Positions 10,392 through 21,640 of a DNA stretch of 64,000 nt are shown here, one piece after another. The stretch is taken from assembly GCA_963854835.1 (NCBI GenBank), contig OY978530.1:5076501-5140500 (forward strand). Direction: 5' to 3'. Source of the DNA: Megamerina dolium. Its lineage: Eukaryota > Arthropoda > Insecta > Diptera > Megamerinidae. The notes beneath the pieces were generated by a model. It saw only the letters and a program-made list of their open reading frames with translations, was not told the DNA's origin and made no database searches. The position numbers and the translations under genes were made by a program. The stretch's first letter is position 1; every line of letters begins with the position of its first letter.

Positions 10392-11329
10392 TGACACTGC
10401 AAATTAACAAACTACTCAGAAAAGGCGCAAAATAGGAATGGACAGAAAAATGACAGGACGCTTAAAGAGTTAAAGAAAGCAATTTACTCAGCGATACTGA
10501 GGAAAGGTATTCCACTATTGAAAAGGAATTTCTGACCATCGTATGGGCGGTGAAGGATAATCGAGCCTATATCCTCAGTAGAACATTCAAAATCTATACT
10601 GACCACCAGCTACTACGAGGAATTGTAAACCTAAAAGACCAGACATCACATTTGACACGTTTCAGGCATAAACCACCCGAATTTAATTTTGAGATAATCT
10701 ATAAACTAGGTAAAAAGAATTTAAAAGCCTATGCACTCAGCAGAGTACCACAGCTGAAACCTGAAGTAACTATAATTAAGACTCGTTGTATGCGAAAAAA
10801 AAACACAGAAGAACAAAAGACAGAGGAATCTGAAAAAAATTACGCCGACGAGCAAGATCTGGATGAAGAAACAGAAAATAAAGAAAACTAGAATGTGGAG
10901 TTTCTAACCGAAAAAAAGGACGGTACACGCAGTTTCCACGATTCACCCTTAAGAGGACATCATGTTGCACTGAAAACTTATTTTAGAATTGGAAGGCAAT
11001 ACAAGTGGAAAGGTATGCGTAACCAAATTAAAAGTAACGTTAAAAATTGTAAAAAATGCCAAATCAACAAAAGTTCAAGACTTACCAAAATGTCAATAAT
11101 ATTGACCGACACACCTTCAAGAAGATTCGAAACGGTTTATATGGACCACATCGGAAAATAAGTACATTCTTACTTTCAAGATAATTTTTCAAAATTCTTT
11201 ATTTGTGTAGCTATTCCTAATGCAAATACTTCTCTAGAAAGAAACTACCGACCTCTAGCAGAATACCTTATGAGTTTTGCCAAAGAAGATGGAACTGGGA
11301 CCAGTGGCTAGCATCAGCAATGCATGTTC
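10392..11329 (+). pseudogene. 17.6/297-like LTR element: RNase H and integrase (5' part)
   Basis: Plus-strand pol begins inside RT/RNase H with INKLLRKGAK.EWTEK (about 10400-10450). It continues with YSTIEKEFLTIVWAVKD and YTDHQLLRGI (about 10510-10620), then the tether and the integrase zinc-binding region: HDSPLRGHHVALKTYF followed by CKKCQINKSSR (about 10940-11080). The core start FSKFFICVA lies after a stop at 11161, and a large part of the core is deleted before RPLAEYLMSFAKED (about 11255-11290). A +1 shift then reads NWDQWLASAMHV up to about 11329, where the Jockey LINE is inserted. The frame resumes at 15956. The same family forms the tandem array at 31-36 kb. Confidence 0.8.
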
Positions 11330-11529
11330 CGTGAAAGTCACCAATAAGAGTGGACGTGTTTGATAGAGTCGGAAAAGTGATTGTTTTCGGTAAAAAAAAC
11401 AATTTTATATTTTGCGAAAAGATGATAAGAAACTCAAGGAGTTATTTCGGTGATTTTTTTTTTTTTTTTTAGAAAAAAAAAAAATAAAATAATATCGTTT
11501 GCAAACATTTTGTTTATAATATTTATAAT

Positions 11530-13143
11530 ATGAGTGTTCAGCGCTCTCCTCTCCGGCAACGGCAATCGCCTGTTAATGTGTGTGTAAACAATAATTTGCA
11601 ATCACCCGCGCAAACCCCTCCGATAAGAGCATTATCAAAAAAAACAGTTGATACACACTGCACAAGTGAAAGTAACAGTGCAAATCTTTTGCCTGTACAT
11701 ATTCCTCACTATAACACTACATCAAAATTTGCAACAACAATAAATACAGACAAAAGAAATAATTTGTTCTCTCGTGATATACTATCTCCCTCTATACCGT
11801 GGAGTGTACAATGCGCTTCTCCTGCTGTAACACCAACAGCTACAACATCAAAGCAAACAAATAACGGCCTTTCTACTGAAGTGCATGACCCAGTAGTTAA
11901 AGCAACTAGTGCGATGACTAATAAAGAACCAGTTGCTGTTCAAACTGGAATTGATCGCTACATTACTGTAGTAAAGCGAAAAAGAAGTCCACAAAATTCA
12001 AAACAAATGAATTCAACAAAAATTCAAAAGCAGAACACTGCCCCTATTAGTTCGGAAAATAGATACGCTTTGCTTTCAGGTGATGAAAGTGCCGAAAATA
12101 TTATCTCCAAGAAAAATTTCAAACCCCCACCCATTTTCTTAAGAGAACGCAACTCAGATAAGTTGATTTCTAGAATTACAAGTCTTATAGGACCAAAGAA
12201 TTTCCACGTTGTTCCTATTCGCAAAGGCCAAATTGAGGAAACGAAAGTGCAAATCTACAGCGAAACTCATTATCGCAAAGTAATTGCGGAATTTGATGCT
12301 GTAAAAAAGAATTACTACACATATCAGCTAAAAAGTAGTAAGGGCTTAATCGTTGTACTCAAAGGCGTCGAACCCAACGTTGACATTAACGAAATAAAAC
12401 TTGCCCTTCAGGAAGAAGGGTTTCAAGCCAAAACAGTATTCAACATTCTCAACAAGAGCAATATACCTCAACCGTTATATCGTATTGAGCTTCAGCCTGA
12501 AACAAAACCCCTAAAAAAAGGTGAAGTACACCCCATATATAAAATTCGATATTTATTGCATCGCAAAATCACAATCGAAGAACCCCATTAGAGAACTGGA
12601 CCTCCTCAGTGCAGTAACTGCCAAGAATATGGACATACTAAGACATATTGTACCCTGCCAGCTGTTTGTGTGATTTGTGGAGATTTCCATAAATCAAACA
12701 TATGCCCAAAATCTAATGGCGATGCTAGCATGAAAAAATTCAGCAATTGTGGAGGTAATCACACCGCAAATTATAGAGGTTGCCCAGTATATACAACCCT
12801 AAAGCTAAATTTCTCCGCTAGCAATCAACCTCTAAAACCAGTTGAGCAAACTCAGATAGCCAACTCACAAAATATTGATGCAACACAATTCTTCTCTGCA
12901 ATCCCAAACAAGAGTCAAACCAACTCATACGCTAGCGTGTTAAAACAAAACCTACACCAACAAAGCAATGTAAATAATGAGCAGAAACACTCACTGCCCA
13001 CCCAACAGTCAAGTACCCTTGAACATTTGCTTCAAACATTAATTCAGAATATGAACCAATTAATGTACTCAATGCAAACAATGATGCAAGAAATGATGAA
13101 AAATCAATCGATGTTACTCCAAACATTGCTATCCAGACCATAA
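11530..13143 (+). CDS. Jockey LINE ORF1 (Gag-like RNA-binding protein), one in-frame TAG
   Basis: The frame from the ATG at 11530 to TAA at 13141-13143 is open except for TAG at 12589-12591. The first about 200 residues are polar, Thr/Ser/Asn-rich and low in motifs. Then comes a region typical of Jockey Gags (a PRE_C2HC-like domain: GLIVVLKGVEPNVDINEIK through KIRYLLHRKITIEEP). Three zinc knuckles follow: CSNCQEYGHTKTYC, CVICGDFHKSNIC, and a third that has lost its first Cys (KFSNCGGNHTANYRGC). The C-terminus is Met- and Gln-rich. The TAG falls just before the first knuckle, so ending there would remove RNA binding. The product would package LINE RNA in a ribonucleoprotein. Confidence 0.85.
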
Positions 13144-15788
13144 GTTGTCTCAAGATATGCCACTGGAACGCCAACGGCTTAAGCCAGCACCGTTTGGAGC
13201 TAATTCAATTCCTTGAATCCAGCCAAATCGACATAATGATGATATCTGAGACCCATTTCACTGACAAAAATTTATACCAAATACCATATTACAAACTGTA
13301 CACCACAAATCATCCGCATGGTAAGGCACGCGGAGGAACTGCCATATTGATAAAAAGCAGAATAAAACATCATGTTCTCGAAGATTTCAGTAGCGTCTAC
13401 TTGCAAGCAACATCTATATGTCTAGAAGAATACATCTCTAAGCTAGTAATATCTGCGATATACTGTCCCCCAAGATACAGTATTACCGAACAGCAATATA
13501 AAGAATTTTTCTCAACTCTTGGTAGCAAATTCTTGGTTGCTGGCGATTTCAACGCCAAACACACTCACTGGGGCTCCCGCTTAATAACTCCAAAAGGCAG
13601 AAGACTATGTTCAATCATCACTAACCACGGATACGATGTTATTTCAAATGGTCAACCGACATATTGGCCGACGGACAAGAGGAAAATACCCGATCTCATA
13701 GACTTTGGAGTCGCCAAAGGTTTGCAGATGGAAAATATCTCCACAGAGTGTAATTATGATCTATCATCTGATCACTCACCCACGGTAATATTTATAAAAT
13801 CACCAAGCCCCCAAGGCAATTGCATTAGAAGGAAAATAGACTGGTTAAAATTCAAGAAATATATAAATTCCCATCTTCCTCTGAGTACTGTATTAAGAAA
13901 TGGACACGATGTAGACTCAGCACTCGAAAAATTCAACCAGCTGCTCGCATTAGCTCTCAGCTCAGCCACCTGCACAAAGGTATGCAAGCAATCAAACTAT
14001 AGCCCATACACACCAGCCGATATTGAATTGCTAGTAAGATAGAAAAGAAGACTCCGAAGACAATGGCAAGAATTCAGATCACCGAATCTGAAAACACAGC
14101 TACAGCACTGCACTCGAAAGTTAAAGCAAGCCTTAAAAAATAAAAACAACAAAGAGTTAGAAGAGCACATAGCGAAATTAACACCTGGTGAAGCGTCAGA
14201 CTACTCTTTGTGGAAATCAGCAAAAAATTCAAATCGGCCAATTCTCACTGATTCCCCCATCCGTTTGAGTGACGGTAATTGGGCTAGAAGCAACTGTGAG
14301 AAGGGTTTGGCTTTTGCAAACCACCTAAAAAGTGTGTTTACACCCAATCCACCCTCTTCACAGTCCTCATTACCAATATTAACTTCTCAACCTTGCTCAA
14401 TAACGCTCAAAATTAAAAAAAAGGACATATTCAAAGCAATTTATAAAGATTTAAACCCAAAAAAATCACCTGGTCCAGATAAAATTACCGGTAAAATGAT
14501 AAAAGAGCTACCTCCGGCTTCAGTAATTCATCTGATGCACATTTTCAATGCTATCCTTCGTATTAAACACTATCCCAAATGCTGGAAAACTTCAAAAATT
14601 ATTATGATAGCAAAACCAGGAAAAGACCCTACAAAAGTTGCATCGTACAGACCTATCAGCCTCCTGCCTCTACTTTCTAAAGTATTTGAAAAGCTACTTG
14701 TCATGAATATAACTCCATTTATTAATCTCAACCAACTGATTCCTCAACATCAGTTTGGATTTAGAAAACAGCACGGCACAATAGAACAAGTCCACCGCAT
14801 TGTAACTCTGATAAGGAACACTTTTGAAGAAAAAAAGTATTGCTCAGCTGTCTTTCTTGACATCACTCAAGCTTTCGACAAAGTATGGCACGATGGCCTT
14901 ATTTACAAACTCAAACTATTACTGCCTGCAAATGTCTCCTCATTGCTTAGTAGCTACCTCACGAAAAGACAATTTCTCGTACATCACAAGGATTACACAA
15001 CAAATCCATTGGATATTCACGCTGGCGTTCCTCAAGGAAGCGTTTTGGGCCCCTTACTGTATCTCTTATACACTACAGATATGCCCAGCAATAACCATAC
15101 ATTTATATCGACCTTTGCAGATGATACGGCAATATTGTGCTCTCGCTCTAACCCCATAGAAGCTACTAAACTCCTGCAGACTCATATCGATTTTCTCGAA
15201 ATCTGGCTAGCAAAATGGCGTATAAAAGTCAATGAATCAAAGAGCGTACATGTAACCTTCACGCTAAGGCCAGATACATGTCCCCCACTTAAAATTAATG
15301 GCCAATCAGTTCCACAATGTTCCTCAACAAAGTACTTGGGTATTCACCTCGACAGAAGGCTGACCTGGAAAAATCACATAGAGGCAAAGAAAACTCAGAT
15401 CAAGCTTAAAATTAATCAGTTATGGTGGCTGATACACAAAAGATCAAAGTTGAATCTCGAATACAAAGTGCTATTATATAAAGCAATCCTGAAGCCAATC
15501 TGGACTTATGGTATTCAGTTTTGGGGCACCGCATCTCCCTCAAATATCGAAAAATTGCAGCGAATACAATCCAAGTGTCTGCGAATTATTGTAAACGCGC
15601 CTTGGTATATGAGGAACGTTAACATCCATCGAGATTTAAATGTACCCACAATTTCTGAGGAAGTTGCAATGTCTTGCAGAAGCTACATTCAAAAATTACA
15701 CAGTCATCCGAATCCCCTTGCTAGGCAATTGTTGCTGAGCACGGGGCATCGTCGATTAAAAAGAAAAGACACACTGAATATGCTGTGA
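13140..15788 (+). CDS. Jockey LINE ORF2 (AP-endonuclease plus reverse transcriptase), one in-frame TAG
   Basis: ORF2 overlaps the ORF1 stop by a few bases in another frame (CCATAAG). No ATG lies near its start, and the frame is open further upstream into the end of ORF1. The endonuclease is at about 13150-13790: ICHWNANGL, ISETHF, a GDFNAKHTHWGS active-site block and SSDHSPTV. A single TAG at 14040-14042 lies in the basic linker between domains. RT follows: SPGPDKITGKMIKEL, SYRPISLLPLLSKVFEKLL, FLDITQAFDKVWHDGL, GVPQGSVLGPLLY, FADDTAIL (the catalytic pair) and KYLGIHLDRRLTW, with a Jockey-type C-terminus to TGA at 15788. It would nick the target and prime reverse transcription there. All catalytic residues I can check are kept. 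Confidence 0.88.
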
Positions 15789-15955
15789 AATTGCTATACC
15801 TCGTGACTCAACAAATTGTGATGGAACGTTGGGAATATCACATAATTTTATTTAGTTTGTAAGATTTGATTACTTATTGTTAGTTTCTAAGTAATTTTAG
15901 AAAGATCCAATAAAAAAGCTTGTTAAAACAAAAAAAAAAAAAACAACAAAAAATT

Positions 15956-16196
15956 TTCACAACAAAGCAATGCATACGAGAACAAACCGAACACCTTCCA
16001 GTATACTATATGGCTTTAATACCGATATGCCAATGAATTTGAAAACCAAAAGAATACCACTGTATAACACAGAGAACGAAAACAAGGTATTAAAATACCA
16101 ATTACAGAGGTCCTATGAACTAGTAAAGAAAAATCAGGAAAACGCAAAGGAAACTGTGCAAAAATTAGTATGACAAAGGGATTCACCCGATAACTT
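15956..16196 (+). pseudogene. 17.6/297-like integrase, C-terminal part
   Basis: Resumes the integrase interrupted at 11329: FHNKAMHTRTNRTPSSILYGF, then a Leu/Lys stretch and YELVKKNQENAKETVQKLV, ending in TGA at 16173. This is the usual integrase order (asparagine-rich helix, TPxxLxYG motif, basic coiled tail). Decayed integrase tail or LTR may continue to about 16200, where the piggyBac-like MITE begins. Confidence 0.75.
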
Positions 16197-16218
16197 TTAA
16201 AATAGAAAAAAGTTGTTA

Positions 16219-16716
16219 TTAACCCTAGAAGGGTAACTTTATTTTTTATCTTCTGAAAGTAATGTTCGTCGACTCTACGAAGTCTGTTTTAGAACTTTAA
16301 TTTAAAAAAAGAATATATCATTAATTGAAACTAACTGTAAGAAACTAAAATTATACATTTATTTTAACAAAATTCGCCAATGTTGAGTTTTGTTGAGGAA
16401 AAATGTACATTACCAGCTAAATGTATGTAAACCAGTTATCCATGGTTATGTTTCGGTTCGTTCCATATATATGCTCGAAATGAATAAAAGTATTCACAAG
16501 GTAAACTTCGTCTTTTTTACGAAGTCTGTTTTCATTTTGCTGCAAAAAAGCACTTACGTCATGCTTACACCGCTTAACGTCGGTTAAACTTTAAAGCACA
16601 ATTTGAACAAACGTCACTGCAAAAGAGAGTCCTATACGACAAGCGAATGGAGAGAAAAATAAAAAAAAATGCAACAGTTTTCGTCGAATCGACGAAGGTT
16701 ACCCTTCCAGGGTTAA
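16219..16716. mobile_element. piggyBac-like MITE, copy 1
   Basis: Bounded by TTAA at 16219-16222 and 16713-16716, the piggyBac target. The termini are CCCTAGAAGGGTAAC (16223-16237) and the inverse of CCCTGGAAGGGTAAC (16698-16712), 14 of 15 bases alike. They begin with the CCCTAGAA typical of piggyBac ends. Inside are a perfect palindrome TTCGTCGAATCGACGAA (about 16680-16696) and further copies of an ACGAAGTCTGTTTT stretch, likely subterminal transposase sites. No coding capacity. A degenerate inverted copy lies around 38.1-39.7 kb. Confidence 0.85.
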
Positions 16717-17165
16717 AAAATCAAACGAGTGAAAACAAATTTAGTCCCATTTGAAATAGTAAATATATACACTTCAGTAACGACTATTCAAATCGGAGGG
16801 AAAGGTAAAAAGTACCATAATAATTTAATAAAACCTTTCATTTCCTTTCCACCAAGTATGCATAAAAGTATGATAGCGAAATGTGCAAAATATTGATACA
16901 CACACCATACTATATATAGATATACCAGAATCAAATTACAGACAACATAAATATAACACCAGCAAACGCAGAAGTATGAGAATTTATTATTTTTATTTGT
17001 TTTTGGCATGACAGTGTAAAATTTCTAGACGCATAAACACATCCCAACAGACACATGATAATTAACATAAAATATTTTCAAGATACAAAAATGTTTTTAA
17101 AGTATACAATTTCTATATGCAAGAAATAATACATCATTAATCAAATGACTTTTTAATATATTGTA
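16717..17165. other. Intergenic; no supported gene
   Basis: A+T-rich sequence between the MITE and the next LTR. Short open frames here have no recognisable motif. Confidence 0.4.
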
Positions 17166-17600
17166 TCGAGTTTCGAGTTATTGTTAATAGCACGTATAAT
17201 AGTAGCATCGCAACGAATGTCAACAAAAAGAAATAGGCGATAACTAGAATAAGCCGACAAGAAAGAAAGAGCAGAAACTAGATTACCATAAAGGAAGATT
17301 ATAGAGTGTTGCACAGAGTATAACCAGGGCTAGTTTGTTAAGAGAAGCTCAGCCAATGAGCCCTTCGGAGCTTTAAGCGCCACATATTTTTTTTTTTAGT
17401 TTGTTAAAAAGTGGATTAATTCGATTACGAAAATAATAGAGGCAACATAAGACCGTCAATTCAATTTCGAAAGTGACCGAGGCAACATAACACGATATCC
17501 AGTTAAAGTAGCAAGTGATTGTAAATAGAAAGTATTGATTAAATAAATTGTTATTGCACATAGTTGGAACAAAATAAATGTTTGCATTAGTTAAGATCGT
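17166..17600 (+). repeat. LTR of the SAP-domain Gypsy family (copy C), split by a SINE fragment
   Basis: The sequence matches the LTRs at 30247-30540 and 42961-43400. Shared blocks are GCAACGAATGTCAACAAAAA, GCGATAAC..GA.TAAGCC, GAGGCAACATAA and GATTGTAAATAGAA followed by TTAAATAAATTGTTATT. The left end is degenerate. The SINE fragment at 17342-17396 interrupts it. Gag of the same family follows almost at once (17603), so the primer-binding site and Gag start have been deleted. Confidence 0.75.
17342..17396 (+). mobile_element. SINE fragment (3' end), with 11-bp target duplication
   Basis: This is only the last about 55 bp of the SINE, including its AGCCCTTCGGAGCT hairpin and T-rich end. It is flanked by TAGTTTGTTAA at 17331-17341 and 17397-17407. 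The duplication shows a genuine, severely 5'-truncated insertion and not a leftover of decay. Confidence 0.85.
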
Positions 17601-17602
17601 GT

Positions 17603-18056
17603 TTGCAACAGATTAATAAGAGCCTTCAGGATTTTGCTTCCGATGTTGTGCGCTTATGTTATTTTGCGTTCTCCGTTAATTCGGAAGAATTCGTCGAAAA
17701 CATAAAAATAGACGTATTCGTCGACGGAATACGCGATGGAGAGACTAAGCGCGCCCTAATAATGTCACCAAGGAATACATACGCCGAAACAGTTAGTAGT
17801 ATCTTGAAGTACAAAGTCTCCAGTTTAATGTGTGGACCAATGCCACAAGTACGCCAACTAGAGGTAGAAACATCAGATCTGGTTGAAGCATTGTATCAGG
17901 CAGTCAAATCAGTAGTGCAACTTGAAGGAAGAACAAGTCGACGCGAAAACAAATTTACTGGTGAGTGCTTCATTTGCGACAAACGAAGACACATAACGCT
18001 GGATTATCAGCAATCGGTTATGAAGTTTAAAGCAAGTACAAGGAATCAATGAAAAA
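17603..18056 (+). pseudogene. Gypsy Gag, C-terminal half (copy C)
   Basis: Open frame with SLQDFASDVVRL, IDVFVDGIRDGETKRAL, MSPRNTYAETVSSIL and SLMCGPMPQVRQLEVE, then a damaged zinc knuckle, CFICDKRRHITLDY, whose last Cys is replaced by Tyr. The wording matches the Gag remnant at 40.8-41.0 kb. A duplicated KNKFTGKCF stretch follows the stop near 18050-18085. The missing N-terminal half and knuckle residue make it non-functional. Confidence 0.75.
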
Positions 18057-18449
18057 ACAAGTTTACTGGCAAGTGCTTCATACTCCTGCTTGCTCTCAAG
18101 CAACCGAAATTTAATTCTCAAGGACAACGAAAAAAAGAGCGAGATGTAAGTCAACGCAGTAATGCTGATACTCCATCTCGTTGTACTTGAGCCGTCGATA
18201 GGAAACATTGTTCTCGAGTAAGAAACCAAAATTATATTGCCAATCTACGACTTAAAAATTTCTTGCTTGAAGCATAATGGACTACTATTCTGTGAGTTTT
18301 TATTGCTATGTGTCATTTAGTTTGGTTACGGCGTCATTAGGAACAAGTCAACCTTTTGTGTGCGTTGCGATTTTTACTATGGATAAAAATATCGAACAAA
18401 GAGTTTGTGTGGGTACTTATTTGACAGAATGTATATATTCTATTTTTTT
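18057..18449. other. Gag tail then unassigned sequence
   Basis: The first about 150 bp continue decayed Gag (a second knuckle-like stretch and a Gln/Lys/Arg-rich tail). The rest holds no recognisable gene or repeat edge. Confidence 0.4.
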
Positions 18450-18683
18450 TTATATATTCTAGTGAAACGCGTATACTTCTATTTCAACGGAGTTTATATC
18501 AACAATAAAAAAAGTAAAAAAGTTGGAAAGTGGAGAGAAATAGTGAAGGAAAATAGAGTACGGAAGATAGAGAAATAGAGAGAATGAGATCGAAAAATAG
18601 CTGAACGAATAGAGTTATACTAGGGTTGCTAACTTTATTCGGGCAGTGCGCGATACACGTCTTCTGGCGTAGACATTCCCTTG
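18450..18683. repeat. 234-bp dispersed repeat R, copy 1
   Basis: From TTTATATATTCTAGTG to CTTCTGGCGTAGACA the sequence is almost identical to 28617-28848; I count about two substitutions. It contains a purine-rich GAGAGAAATAG tract and an ACAATAAAAAAAG stretch. Sequence on both sides differs between copies. It may be a solo LTR or the end of an unidentified element. Confidence 0.85.
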
Positions 18684-19149
18684 CAGGAATACTGCAAAAG
18701 AGACGGAACCTTCACTCGAGACGGAGGGAATGAGAAAAAAATTATATAATAAGTAAATACAAATAAAAATACGTTATTTCATATACTTAAAGTTAATCTT
18801 AAAAATACTTAAAATTAACTATAAAATATTGGGATTTTGAATTCAATTCGCATTCAAGTTGATCAGCATCACCAGTGAGGGAGTTCAAGCCGGGATTTGA
18901 GATTTTGACTCTTGTAATAGTGAGACAGAGCCCTCGAGGAGGGATGACGCATGTTAGATGCAGCACGTGGAAAACATCACGAACTGAATGGCAATAGATC
19001 GACTTCTTCAATGCGAATGCTTTTCGATCTTCAGAAAAAGGGTTGCTAAGCTCGACAATAGCGGTCAAAGCGATTAAGCGTTCAACGAGTGTGGTTTGTA
19101 ACTCCTCATGGTAATAGGAACCATTCAGTCTAATGTAGGGAAATGGCAA
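18684..19149. other. Unassigned; possible BEL leader or neighbour DNA
   Basis: A minus-strand open frame of 116 codons (19149-18799) has no motif I recognise. It lies immediately after the putative BEL LTR end, where host DNA or a leader would be expected. Confidence 0.35.
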
Positions 19150-19443
19150 AAATCCTTAGGGAGAGATGAATACTGAGTGTGGGCTGTTGATTGTTGAATG
19201 TAGTACGTGGAATGTTGATTGGTGTAAGTTGATTCAAGAGCGTTAATTTGAAAGTGTTGTCCAATGTTTATTGGTGTATAGATCGGGGTTGGATCTCACC
19301 ATCTCAGGTGAACAGATTCTCAGGGCTGGTCGTAGACCAGATCAAAGGGTTCGAGAAGTCAACGTAGTTGACAAACCTCGAGCTCGTAGAGCACTTGCAG
19401 CATTAATAATTCCAACTTGTCGGGATTGCCAGAATATGTAACA
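19150..19443 (-). repeat. Putative LTR of the BEL/Pao element
   Basis: Reading the minus strand, this begins TGTTACATATTCTGG and ends CCATTTCCCTACA, the TG...CA form of an LTR, with CAATAAACATT as a possible polyadenylation signal inside. It follows the BEL Gag after about 300 bp that include an ATATATAA box. No second LTR was found beside the Gag start, so this is inferred from form and position only. Confidence 0.4.
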
Positions 19444-19734
19444 CTCGTGACACGTTCTAAACTAGGATAGAATCTGCGTGTCTTGGGTTCATGATGACTA
19501 GACTCATAAATATGTAGCAAATAATGTGAAAATAATACATGGGATTATTCACACGCATATACACTATGCCAGTGCATAGTTCCATTGAAGCTTCGTAGAA
19601 GTTCGGGAATTAACTCGGGCAGTTACAGTGAACTGAACAATGTGAGAGTGGGATGCGTATGGCGGTCAGTATTATGTAGTCTGACAAAACGTTGCTACAT
19701 AATACGGGTGTGGCATCAGAGGCTTATATATTGC

Positions 19735-21640
19735 TCAAGCCACAATCTTCGAATCACCTTTTACGTGACAACAATTTTGGGGGGCTAGTATTAGGCGGGA
19801 TCGAATGTGTTGCCATTCGAGTAGAAGTCCTCTCGTTAACTGAACGAACCTTTTTTGGGGAGTGATGCGCAAAACTTGATAAACCGTTGAATATCGTTGT
19901 ATGGGAAGTATTACGTCTTGTAAATACTTTTGACGGGTGTTGTCCTCTTCTTGGATGAGATCTGTAAGATCGATCCTTTGTATCTGGGGGGAGCATTGTA
20001 TTATGGCGATCTTTCCGCTTTGCTCTCGGGTCATGCCGTGCTCTGTGAAGCAGGGAATGATGTTGCTTCCCATGACGGCATGAAAACTCACTGTGGCATT
20101 TCGTAAGGGTATGCGATGTTGCCAAACAGTTTATGGAAATCTTCTGCTGACGCACAAAGATTATTCTCTCTTCAATCGTAAGTTTGGAGAATAGTGTGCT
20201 TCTTGTTCGGGTGCTTATCGCATTTAGTACGAGGTGATGAATGCGGGAGTTTGTCAAAATGAATTTGGTTTTGAAATGATGAAACCATTCTACGGGATGT
20301 CGAATTCACTGGTGGGAAGATTGTCGTGATGGGTACTGTATTCAAAGCTGTATTATGTTTTTTCTTCGTAACAGCTGGCAGCTGAGAAGTGCAAGTACGC
20401 TGACAAGAACGTTCAGCTGATGTTTCGGTGGGAGTTGCATCACAACCAGTGCTGGAAGCATTCTCTAGCCTATGAAGTAGGGAATTGTGTCTTTGTCGAC
20501 ACAGTGAGCATGTATACCGGCCTTTACATTTATTATAATTGTGAGAATTTGCCAAACAGTTGGTACACAGTTTGTGCTTTTTAACTACGTTGTAGCGTTC
20601 ATCAACCAACAACTTCAGAAAATCGGGACAATGGCGAAGAGGGTGTGTCTTTCGGCACAATGGACAACCGTGATTTTCAACTTTAACGTGATAGGTGTTA
20701 ATTCTTCTGGGAGTCGTTGGAGGAGTGTTCGATAGCCTGGGAGGGTCGAACCGTACGGGTTGCCGATTCGATGCATGGCTGAATGGCCAATTCTGTGGCT
20801 GGCTGAGTTGCCGAGAACCACTTCTGATATCGGAGACCGATTCCAAGGTCTGATACCGCTCTGTTAAAAAGGCGTCGAAGTCATTCCAATTAAGGATTTC
20901 AAGTTTATTTTTTAATGATTGCTCCCAAAGACACAAGGTGGTATACGGGAGTTTTATGGAACACAAATAAACAAAAATAGCGTCCCAGTGACTTGTGTCA
21001 ATGCCTAAGAGCTTTAAATTCATAATGCAATCGCTTAGTGTTCGCTGTAAGCGCTTCAAATGCGGGCCGGTTTCTTGAGTTACCGGTTGGAGAGTGAAAA
21101 GGGATTTCAACTGTAGGTTGACGAGAATCCTTTTATTTTCATATCTATGCCAAGCTAGTGCGAAGTCATCATTAGTCAAGGGAGTAGACTGAATGATGCT
21201 ATGTGCTTCACCTCGGGTTTTTTGTAGCAAGTGGTATAATTTTTCCACTGGCGACAGACAGAAGTCACGAAAACTTGGACAGGAAACATAATCGCCCGAA
21301 AAACACTTAGTGTCACATGGAGGCAGCTGTATTATGGGGGATAAAGGTTGAGTATTTACGGGTGAATGCGGAATGTGGGTGAATGCGGAATTGCGGGAGA
21401 AGTCGAAACTGCGGGGGATGCCACCTCGGAACTCAGCTCGTGAAGAACAGCAGGAAATGAAGGTTGACGAGGTATGTTTTCAGCGGGAGAAGAGGAAACT
21501 GCGGGAGGTACCACTTCGGAACTCAACTCGTGAAGATTAGCGTTGATTGCAGAGAGGCACCGGACATAAGAGGTTAGGCACTCCGTATATGCCTCTTTAA
21601 TTTGATTAACGTCAACATCTTCAGCTACTTCCTCTGTCAT
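19735..21640 (-). pseudogene. BEL/Pao retrotransposon Gag
   Basis: Minus strand. The start (ATG at 21640) gives an acidic N-terminus with repeated LHELSSEV units. After a 1-nt shift near 21357 come LPPCDTKCFSGDYVSCPSFRD and LSPVEKLYHLLQKTRGEA (about 21310-21180), the core of BEL/Pao Gags, with ENKRILVNLQLKSLF following. The Pao-type zinc region is CPLCRKTHPLRHC, then CTNCLANSHNYNKCKGRYTCSLCRQRHNSLLH split over two knuckles (about 20640-20470). In another frame a second knuckle module, INCLATSHTLTKC...HHSLLH (about 20140-20030), suggests an internal duplication. No BEL protease, RT or integrase is visible downstream. Confidence 0.85.

Larger units (their letters stand above)
11330..15955 (+). 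mobile_element. Jockey-clade LINE, near full length
   Basis: A 4.6 kb non-LTR retrotransposon inserted inside the integrase frame: AMHV lies to the left of about 11329 and FHNKAMHTRT to the right of the A tail. It has a roughly 200-bp 5' leader, ORF1 (Gag-like), ORF2 (endonuclease plus RT), a short 3' UTR, AATAAA at 15909-15914 and a terminal A-rich tail (15930-15953). Only two in-frame stops, both TAG, interrupt otherwise open ORFs. The exact 5' base and target duplication could not be fixed. A 5'-truncated copy lies inverted at 62555-63892. Confidence 0.9.

Noticed and set aside
12589..14042. Programmed TAG readthrough in the Jockey LINE
   Set aside because: Only one copy covers these codons and both are single-base changes from common codons; point mutation is simpler. 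Kept only as a question in the findings.
14824..15159. 111-codon frame inside the Jockey RT (and its twin at 63324-63659)
   Set aside because: Overlaps the RT in another frame. It is similar in both copies only because the copies are similar.
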